Assembly (NCBI GenBank): GCA_028691625.1
Contig: JAQUYZ010000171.1
Coordinates: 1 to 5,056, forward strand
DNA: 5,056 nt
Direction of reading: 5' to 3'
DNA from: Eubacteriales bacterium
GTDB taxonomy: Bacteria; Bacillota; Clostridia; Peptostreptococcales; Anaerovoracaceae
Under the pieces are notes generated by a model, which worked only from the letters and a program-made list of their open reading frames with translations, did not search any database and had not been told where the DNA came from. Each line of letters opens with the position of its first letter. The first letter of the stretch is position 1. Position numbers and translations under genes: made by a program. Shown piece by piece: positions 1 to 5,056 of the stretch.

Positions 1-2239
1 CATTGGACTTCCTATCATCACAGGTGGAAGCGGCGGTGGCGGCGGAGGTGGAGGTGGGACAACACCACTTCAACCAACTTCTGAAGTAGCGTCAATTGAC
101 TCCTTAGGCGACATCAATGTAGAAAATGGAACAATTTCATTGGAGAACAAACTTCCGAAAACCGTGGCAGTTTTACTAAGCGACAATAGTACAGTGAATG
201 CAAATGTGACCTGGGATGCAGGAACACCAGCATACAACGGAAATTTACCAGGAGCGTATCTCTTCTCAGGAACCTTGGTGGGAGTTAATAATCCGAAAAA
301 TTACAAGGCGAATGCAAAGGTTATCGTCGGCCCGGTAACCGTGACATCAGTTGATCAAATCAAAGACAGAATCGTTATTTATGGAACGGAAAAGGCGAAT
401 ATTGGGCTGCCAAAGACGATTGAGATTACATTAAGCAATCACGAAAAAGCGAGAATCGATGTAGGATGGATCAATGATTCCTACAACGGAAAGCTCACGG
501 GAGACTATACATTTACCGGAGCATTGGCGCTCCCGGCAGATATACTGAATCCACAAAATGTAGTCCCAGGTGTTAAAGTGACTGTTTATAAAGGTATCAA
601 CCCGAATCCGCTAACACCATTAAACAGTTCACAAGGAACTACAATCTATCCATTTGATCATGTAGAGGAATGGTGGGACGATACAACGAAACCGCCTGAA
701 TTTGCATGGTGGAAAGCGACTTCCGCTGCCCTTGAAGTTACCAGCAACTCTATTTCTGATGGAGCATCAATAAAATTTACACCGCTAGACTCTATACCAT
801 ATTCAGACTATTATTATTTTTCAGGGATAACCAGCGGGGCTGAGCTGGGAAGTAAGCTGGCAAATATGGAGAATATGGAGTTTGGGATATACATCCCTGA
901 AAATGAAACGGTGGATTTTATTCAAATTAAGCTGTTTACGAATAACGAGCATACCGCTTTCTTTGAAAATGCCATAGGCGGCTGGGAACTTGCATCAGGA
1001 TGGAATAAAATCAGAAGAATGAAAGAGGATTTCACACCTGGTCCTAATGAAACAACTGCGGTTGAATCAGAAGATATTGAGACATTCAGCGCAAGGTCCC
1101 TGATCAGTACTCCGGATTTCCTTGATCAAAATGAGCAGCTGCGGCAGAAAATAGATCAATTAAATAAGCACATTGCAGATCTGCGAATTCAGAGCATTTT
1201 GGAACAATCGGATTTCAATGTTTTGCCGGTTGAAAATACCAGTCTTCCAGTGATTGAAGAAGCGGTCAAAGATGCGGCAGCAGAGGAAGAAGCATTGGCG
1301 GATCCTGAAACAGCAACACCAGAAGACGAGGATATTGTTGAAGAAGCTAAGGAAGAATTAATGCCATCAGAGGCCTACACTATGGCGGCAGAAGCTGTAT
1401 CTCCATCTTGGAATCATATCACCAGAATGGAGTTTATAGTGGCCTATAAGGAGGGTAATCTAACCAGCATCAATGTTGACACGATTGCTTTCAATACCTC
1501 CGGCAAAGCCAAGCTGCTCTTTACCTTTGATGATGCATGGCTCAGTGTTATTACAAATGGCAAACCTATTTTAGATACAAAGGGATTTAAAGGAACAACC
1601 TGGGCGAATAAAGAGGCTGCAGAAGGTCATTGGAATACGGGAGCATTTATATTTATGGATATCGATGATCTGCAGGAAATTTACGAGGCTGGCTGGGATA
1701 TTGGAAACCACACAGTGGGGCATCCGGATGATGAAAGTGTTTTGACTGATGAAGAATTAATAGAACAGTATCAGGGAAACCAAGAATGGATAGAGGGAAA
1801 TAGCTGGCTGAGAGGAGCGAGACATGTATGCTACCCGTCAGGAAGCTATAGTGACAGACTGATCAGCATACTGCAGGAAATGGGTGTAAAGTCGGCGAGG
1901 ACGACAGTCCATGGAATTACTCCCATACCGGTAACCGATATGTATAAACTGAAGTGTATCGCAGTTGGAAGAGATACGGATATTGACAAGTATGTATTGG
2001 ATGAAATCGACCGGGCGGTGGAAACAGGCTCCACACTATTCTTTATGTTCCATAGGGTTGAGGAGATTCCTGAACCGGATGACAATAACGAAAACTACGG
2101 ACAAATCGCAGTGTCCATAGAAAACCTTCAACGAATCGTCGATTATGCGAGCGGATATGTGCAAAGCGGTGAGCTTGATGTAGTTACCATCAGTGAATGG
2201 TTTGAATCCTACTTGGGAAATGAAACCTATCCTGATTAG
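1..2239 (+). CDS. Surface-exposed Ig-like / polysaccharide deacetylase (NodB, CE4) protein, 5' end off the window
   Basis: The frame is open from base 2 with no stop, so the gene begins outside the window. The TTG at 140 is not a credible start: it has no Shine-Dalgarno and would cut into the first Ig-like module. The 745 visible residues (numbered from base 2) read in order: poly-Gly linker (8-19); two tandem Ig-like modules resembling bacterial Ig-like group 4 (about 29-112 and 112-196), each with an LPKT...LS core and a YNG...G.Y.F.G element; a jelly-roll-like, possibly carbohydrate-binding module (about 211-500) interrupted by an acidic insert (about 347-466); and a NodB domain (about 502-745). 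The deacetylase motifs are intact: TFDDAW (508-513; D510 candidate base, D511 metal), HTVGH (H570 and H574, metal), CYPSGSY (610-616) and FMFHR (H684, candidate acid). Family knowledge predicts metal-dependent removal of acetyl groups from an N- or O-acetylated polysaccharide outside the cell. The substrate is not readable. The cell-wall anchor, if any, would be in the missing N-terminus, because the C-terminus has no sorting signal. Confidence 0.93.
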   Translation, partial: IGLPIITGGSGGGGGGGGGTTPLQPTSEVASIDSLGDINVENGTISLENKLPKTVAVLLSDNSTVNANVTWDAGTPAYNGNLPGAYLFSGTLVGVNNPKNYKANAKVIVGPVTVTSVDQIKDRIVIYGTEKANIGLPKTIEITLSNHEKARIDVGWINDSYNGKLTGDYTFTGALALPADILNPQNVVPGVKVTVYKGINPNPLTPLNSSQGTTIYPFDHVEEWWDDTTKPPEFAWWKATSAALEVTSNSISDGASIKFTPLDSIPYSDYYYFSGITSGAELGSKLANMENMEFGIYIPENETVDFIQIKLFTNNEHTAFFENAIGGWELASGWNKIRRMKEDFTPGPNETTAVESEDIETFSARSLISTPDFLDQNEQLRQKIDQLNKHIADLRIQSILEQSDFNVLPVENTSLPVIEEAVKDAAAEEEALADPETATPEDEDIVEEAKEELMPSEAYTMAAEAVSPSWNHITRMEFIVAYKEGNLTSINVDTIAFNTSGKAKLLFTFDDAWLSVITNGKPILDTKGFKGTTWANKEAAEGHWNTGAFIFMDIDDLQEIYEAGWDIGNHTVGHPDDESVLTDEELIEQYQGNQEWIEGNSWLRGARHVCYPSGSYSDRLISILQEMGVKSARTTVHGITPIPVTDMYKLKCIAVGRDTDIDKYVLDEIDRAVETGSTLFFMFHRVEEIPEPDDNNENYGQIAVSIENLQRIVDYASGYVQSGELDVVTISEWFESYLGNETYPD
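23..58 (+). repeat. Poly-glycine linker codon run (GGN repeat)
   Basis: Twelve codons encode eleven glycines and one serine, written with mixed GGT, GGC, GGA and GGG codons. The run separates the unseen N-terminal part of the protein from its first Ig-like module. Such linkers are common in modular surface proteins of Paenibacillus and Clostridia, where they act as flexible spacers. The low-complexity DNA could vary in length between strains. Confidence 0.85.
1040..1399 (+). other. Acidic, coiled-coil-containing insert within the jelly-roll module of the deacetylase protein
   Basis: About 120 residues (visible 347-466) sit between a strand ending near WNKIRRMKEDF and the strand WNHITRMEFIV. 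In homologous modules, as I remember them, these two strands are joined by a short turn. The insert holds a heptad-like amphipathic helix (about 373-402, around NEQLRQKIDQLNKHIADLR), then a very acidic Ala/Glu/Asp-rich stretch and a Pro/Thr/Glu segment (about 415-460). The boundaries are estimated by eye from resumption of the strand pattern. The reading frame is maintained throughout. Confidence 0.6.
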
Positions 2240-2252
2240 ATGCAAATAAGTG

Positions 2253-2285
2253 AAGCGGGTCAGGTCGAAGGGCCTGCCCGCTTTT
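2253..2285 (+). terminator. Rho-independent terminator after the deacetylase gene
   Basis: An 11 bp GC-rich stem pairs 2253-2264 (AAGCGGG, bulged T at 2260, CAGG) with 2273-2283 (CCTG, CCCGCTT) around an 8-base loop. It is followed by a short T-run at 2282-2285 that is then interrupted by GCTGT. It begins 13 bp after the TAG stop of the upstream gene. The strong stem with a short T-run suggests that some transcripts may read through into the next gene, which has no obvious promoter of its own. Confidence 0.85.
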
Positions 2286-2292
2286 GCTGTCA

Positions 2293-2299
2293 AAGGAGG
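2293..2299 (+). promoter_or_regulatory. Ribosome binding site of the beta-helix gene
   Basis: AAGGAGG, a near-perfect complement to the 16S rRNA 3' end, lies 12 bases before the ATG at 2312. This is slightly long spacing but supports that ATG as the start. The site falls just downstream of the terminator T-run and outside the hairpin, so the hairpin would not hide it on a read-through transcript. Confidence 0.85.
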
Positions 2300-2311
2300 C
2301 TGTATAAATAA

Positions 2312-3679
2312 ATGAAATTCATAATAAGTGTGTTACTGGCATCGACGTTTGTCCTTACCCTTTGCAATGGAGTCGGTGTAAACGGGCCCGAAAATAATCG
2401 TTATTTTGTTTCCGTGACAGGCAGTGATCGTAATCCGGGGACCTTTGAACGTCCATTTAAGACCATACAACAGGGCTGCAGCATACTAAAACCGGGAGAT
2501 ACGCTTTATATCAGAGGTGGTGAGTATCAGGAGAAAATAATCATTAGAAGATCGGGAACAGAGAAAGGTGATATCAAAATTCAGCCATATGAGAAGGAAA
2601 GGGTTGTTCTTAACGGAGAGGGAGTTAAGGATAAAAGCAATCTTATTTATGCAAATAATAAAAGCTATTTTTGTATCAATGGTCTGGAGCTTTGCAACAG
2701 CAGGGAAGGGGATACACCTACCGGGATTCTGATTGAGGGGCATGGGCAGGGAATTCAGATATTGAACAACAAAATTTATAATGTGAAATCTGAGGATAAC
2801 GCCCACGGGATCGCCGCATATGGCACGAATGGAATAAAATCCATCAAAGACTTAACGATTGAGGGAAATGAGGTCTATGACTGCATACTAGGCTCCAGTG
2901 AAGCGGTTGTTGTAAACGGCAATGTAGAAAGATTTATGATTAAAGATAATGTGATACATCACAATGATAATATTGGGATAGATTGTATCGGATTTGAAAA
3001 TACGGCGCCGAAGAATGACCAGGCAAGGAACGGAGCAGTGGTAGGGAACAAGGTTTACAATATCAGCAGTGCAGATAATCCGGCCTATAACGGAGATGCA
3101 TGCGCCGGGGGAATCTATGTAGATGGGGGCAGAGATATACAGATTGAGAAGAATATCGTATATAACTGTGATATCGGAATTGAAGTGGCCTGTGAGCAGC
3201 GAAACCAAGCGGCAAAAAATATAATTGTCCGAAATAATCTAATTTACTCAAGCGGTCTGTACGGATGTTCCATTGGAGGAGCCTCCAAGGAAAATGGGTA
3301 TGCGGCAGAGTGCCAATTTTCAAATAATACCCTTTATAATAATCATGTTGGTATCAATATACAAAAATCAAATGGAAATAAAATATTCAATAATGTTATT
3401 TACGAGACGAAAACCCTGATCGAAGGCGAGATACGCGCCAACCATCTTGCATACAACATATGGTACTCACCGAAAGGGAATCCTCAAAAGCTGAATGGAT
3501 TCTCGGACCCCAAATTGAAAGATCCGAAAAATCTGGAATTTGGTCTGACGCCTGATTCTCCGGCAATAGATGCCGGTGATCCGGCATTCAGACCCGATGA
3601 GATGGAGACAGACCTATTAAATAATCCCAGAATAAGAGGGAAAGCAGTTGATTGCGGAGCTTTTGAATATAGGAAGTGA
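2312..3679 (+). CDS. Secreted right-handed parallel beta-helix protein with choice-of-anchor-Q-like C-terminus
   Basis: This complete 455-residue gene starts at an ATG with a strong ribosome binding site. Residues 1-20 form an export signal: MKF, then a hydrophobic core. The LTLC at 15-18 is a poor lipobox because -1 is Leu, so a lipoprotein is unlikely. Residues 31-70 carry the YFVSVTGSDRNPGT...PFKTIQQ...PGDTLYIRGGEY entry segment, which is typical of DUF1565/pectate-lyase-like beta-helix proteins. From about 146 to 365 there are at least eight helix coils with the repeated pattern I.I..N.IYN (for example at 148-157, 181-190, 208-217, 243-250, 276-285, 304-313, 334-343 and 356-364), consistent with an asparagine ladder. 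The C-terminal segment (about 398-453) with DSPAIDAGDP, NNPR and VDCGAFEY matches the tail often called choice-of-anchor Q, but no anchor follows it. The fold is shared by polysaccharide lyases, epimerases and hydrolases. A polysaccharide-active role is likely, but the exact reaction is unknown. The gene probably depends on read-through from the upstream gene or on a promoter inside it. Confidence 0.93.
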   Translation: MKFIISVLLASTFVLTLCNGVGVNGPENNRYFVSVTGSDRNPGTFERPFKTIQQGCSILKPGDTLYIRGGEYQEKIIIRRSGTEKGDIKIQPYEKERVVLNGEGVKDKSNLIYANNKSYFCINGLELCNSREGDTPTGILIEGHGQGIQILNNKIYNVKSEDNAHGIAAYGTNGIKSIKDLTIEGNEVYDCILGSSEAVVVNGNVERFMIKDNVIHHNDNIGIDCIGFENTAPKNDQARNGAVVGNKVYNISSADNPAYNGDACAGGIYVDGGRDIQIEKNIVYNCDIGIEVACEQRNQAAKNIIVRNNLIYSSGLYGCSIGGASKENGYAAECQFSNNTLYNNHVGINIQKSNGNKIFNNVIYETKTLIEGEIRANHLAYNIWYSPKGNPQKLNGFSDPKLKDPKNLEFGLTPDSPAIDAGDPAFRPDEMETDLLNNPRIRGKAVDCGAFEYRK

Positions 3680-3684
3680 TTATG

Positions 3685-5056
3685 CTATTTTGTTACAAAA
3701 ATATAGTCCAGTGCGTACCTCCCATCGGAACGCTTGTGATTGATTGACAGATTGATGGAAGGTTTTTTATTATTGGGATCGACAATGGCGGCACAAAGCT
3801 GATACCTGCCTTTTTCCAGAGATGGGATGTCTATGGAAGCAGTAACCTCATGCTTTCCGGGGAGCCAGTTCCTGATATCTTCAGACACAACCGTCTGAAA
3901 TACAATATTACCGTTCAAATCTGCCAATGAAAGTTCCAGGGGCCATGGATAGTAAAAAGGGGCGGACCCCTTATTTTCCCATACCATTTTTATGGATAAG
4001 GGTTTGCCTGCCTGTATTCTTGGAGCATGCTTAACATAGTCTAAGACAAACCGATAGCCCATTGTATTTAAGGCTGAATCAAAGTTATGCTGCAATTCGG
4101 TATCCATAGGCTGATACGCAGGACATGACGGACCCAGCCAGCTGGTATGACATTTCTTAATTTGATCCAGTAAATCATTTATATTTTCATTGTCAAAGCA
4201 GCCAATTCCCGGGGGGTTTGCCACCTCTCCCCCGGAAGGTGCGTATTTCCAATAGTCAGGCATGGCTGGCTGATTTATATTTGCCAGATAGTCATAGTAT
4301 CCATTCTTCGAGTAGTCTAAAAAGTAGTCATAGGTTTGTTCCATATGGCCAAAGGAATCATTATAGAGACCCATTTTATTTTCCCTGGCGATTTCAAAGG
4401 GCCTTCTCATAACTAAGTATTTGTTTTGAAAGAACCTTAGATAGTGCTCAACATATTGATTGCTTATTTCAACAGGAGGGAAGGGAATTGGGTAATTGGC
4501 ATCTTGTTTTGTATGCCATTCACCCCAGTGCCCTATACTTCCAAGGGCAATGATTGGTATGAGATCATTCTTGTTATAACGATCGGAGAGACTTTTGATT
4601 AAATCCTTATGATACGAAATCAGTTTAGAGTTACTGTAATTTGGGCTGAAGCCTTTTCCATAGTCAAGATCATACCACATACCATCTCCGTTGATTTCTT
4701 CATAAAGCCAATCCGGAATATCCATATGATTTTCTTCGCTGGGGAAATCCATATTTAATCTCAAGATAATATGCACTCCCTTGCTCTCCCAGTATTTCAG
4801 CTGATACTTGTCCTCAAAGAGATCAAAATCATAGGCTCCCTTAACCGGCTCAAGCTCCCGCCAGGTGGTATTGATATAAACAAGGCTATGAGGCTGATGA
4901 TAAGGACCTCCTTCGGCACTGGGGGCCCATCCCATATAAGGGTTATTGAGGGGATCAGATCGTTCAACTGGATAATAGGGTACTCCAAAATAAAGAATCC
5001 GGGACATATGCAGAACCAATAATGGAGTGATGATTACGATCAGAAAAAGCGCAATG
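3685..5056 (-). CDS. DUF4832-family protein, putative glycoside hydrolase-like, 5' end off the window
   Basis: The stop is TAG at 3687-3685. The frame stays open to the right edge, giving 456 visible residues. A TTG at 5019 could be taken as the start, but it lies inside a hydrophobic segment (visible 1-16, IALFLIVIITPLLVLH) that looks like a signal peptide or membrane anchor, so the true start is beyond 5056. Residues 38-43 are NPYMGW, the usual opening of this family. A TIM-barrel-like region follows (about 45-310) with SLVYINTTWRELEP, an ILRLNMDFP strand and HWGEWH (176-181). A C-terminal beta-sandwich (about 333-456) has the DUF4832 pattern: GYRFVL, WENKGSAPFYYPW, NWLPGKH, and a GRY...YIFV end. 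E179 in HWGEWH and E277 in GGEV are spaced like the acid/base and nucleophile of clan GH-A enzymes; that is inference. Activity and substrate are unproven for this family as far as I know. The gene is convergent with the beta-helix gene, so it belongs to a different transcript, probably entering from the right. Confidence 0.9.
   Translation of the reverse strand, partial: IALFLIVIITPLLVLHMSRILYFGVPYYPVERSDPLNNPYMGWAPSAEGGPYHQPHSLVYINTTWRELEPVKGAYDFDLFEDKYQLKYWESKGVHIILRLNMDFPSEENHMDIPDWLYEEINGDGMWYDLDYGKGFSPNYSNSKLISYHKDLIKSLSDRYNKNDLIPIIALGSIGHWGEWHTKQDANYPIPFPPVEISNQYVEHYLRFFQNKYLVMRRPFEIARENKMGLYNDSFGHMEQTYDYFLDYSKNGYYDYLANINQPAMPDYWKYAPSGGEVANPPGIGCFDNENINDLLDQIKKCHTSWLGPSCPAYQPMDTELQHNFDSALNTMGYRFVLDYVKHAPRIQAGKPLSIKMVWENKGSAPFYYPWPLELSLADLNGNIVFQTVVSEDIRNWLPGKHEVTASIDIPSLEKGRYQLCAAIVDPNNKKPSINLSINHKRSDGRYALDYIFVTK

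Noticed and set aside
140..142. TTG as the start of the deacetylase protein
   Set aside because: The frame is open to the left edge, no ribosome binding site precedes it, and the start would delete the first strand of the Ig-like module and the Gly linker.
1983..2011. Perfect TTGACA (1983-1988) as a -35 box for an internal promoter serving the beta-helix gene
   Set aside because: The hexamer at 17-base spacing is ATCGAC and no good -10 box occurs at 16-18 bases. The sequence is explained by coding for DIDKYV.
1846..2293. Two overlapping minus-strand open frames opposite the deacetylase 3' end
   Set aside because: They are antisense to the conserved CE4 motifs, have no ribosome binding site or recognisable domain, and the second one runs through the terminator.
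2284..2308. TTGCTG ... TATAAA as a promoter just before the beta-helix ATG
   Set aside because: The spacing is only 13 bases and the -10 would lie between the ribosome binding site and the ATG, so the transcript would lack its ribosome binding site.
2357..2371. Lipobox at LTLC in the beta-helix signal sequence
   Set aside because: The -1 residue is Leu rather than Gly, Ala or Ser, so lipidation of C18 is unlikely.
2486..3587. Several minus-strand open frames opposite the beta-helix gene
   Set aside because: The plus strand carries clear repeated helix coils and a family C-terminus. The minus-strand translations are of low quality with no motifs.
3685..3706. AT-rich inverted repeat as a bidirectional terminator
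   Set aside because: The core stem is only five mostly A-T pairs with a three-base loop. It overlaps the end of the DUF4832 gene and lacks a GC-rich stem.
4218..5022. Plus-strand open frames opposite the DUF4832 gene
   Set aside because: They lie opposite conserved family motifs, and their products have no recognisable domain or translation signal.

Overview
The window carries three genes for exported proteins, two of them cut by the window edges. All three look like proteins that bind or modify carbohydrate outside the cell. The organism is probably a member of the Bacillota, either a Clostridia (Lachnospiraceae-like) or a Paenibacillus-type bacterium. The evidence is a strong AAAGGAGG ribosome binding site, a hairpin-plus-T terminator, moderate-to-low GC, many AGA arginine codons, and domain types common in the surface proteins of those groups (poly-glycine linker, bacterial Ig-like group 4 modules, CE4 deacetylase, DUF4832). 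Exact taxonomy cannot be read from the window.

Layout. From the left edge to 2239 (+) runs the 3' part of a large surface protein: poly-Gly linker, two Ig-like (Big_4-type) modules, a jelly-roll-like module split by a roughly 120-residue acidic/coiled-coil insert, and a C-terminal NodB/CE4 polysaccharide deacetylase domain with a complete catalytic motif set. A rho-independent terminator hairpin (2253-2285) follows. Only 26 bp after its T-run, a second + strand gene (2312-3679) encodes a secreted right-handed parallel beta-helix protein ending in a 'choice-of-anchor Q'-like tail. Convergent to it, with a 5 bp gap, a DUF4832-family protein with a probable TIM-barrel glycosidase fold lies on the minus strand from the right edge down to 3685. 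Its hydrophobic N-terminal segment is in the window but its start codon is not.

How they may work together (inference). A deacetylase, a beta-helix protein (a fold typical of polysaccharide lyases and epimerases) and a putative glycoside hydrolase side by side suggest a locus that modifies or trims an extracellular or cell-wall polysaccharide. No glycosyltransferase, transporter or regulator is visible, so the polymer and its direction (synthesis or degradation) are unknown. No RNA gene, CRISPR array, insertion sequence or attachment site was seen, and no gene-free stretch exceeds 72 bp.
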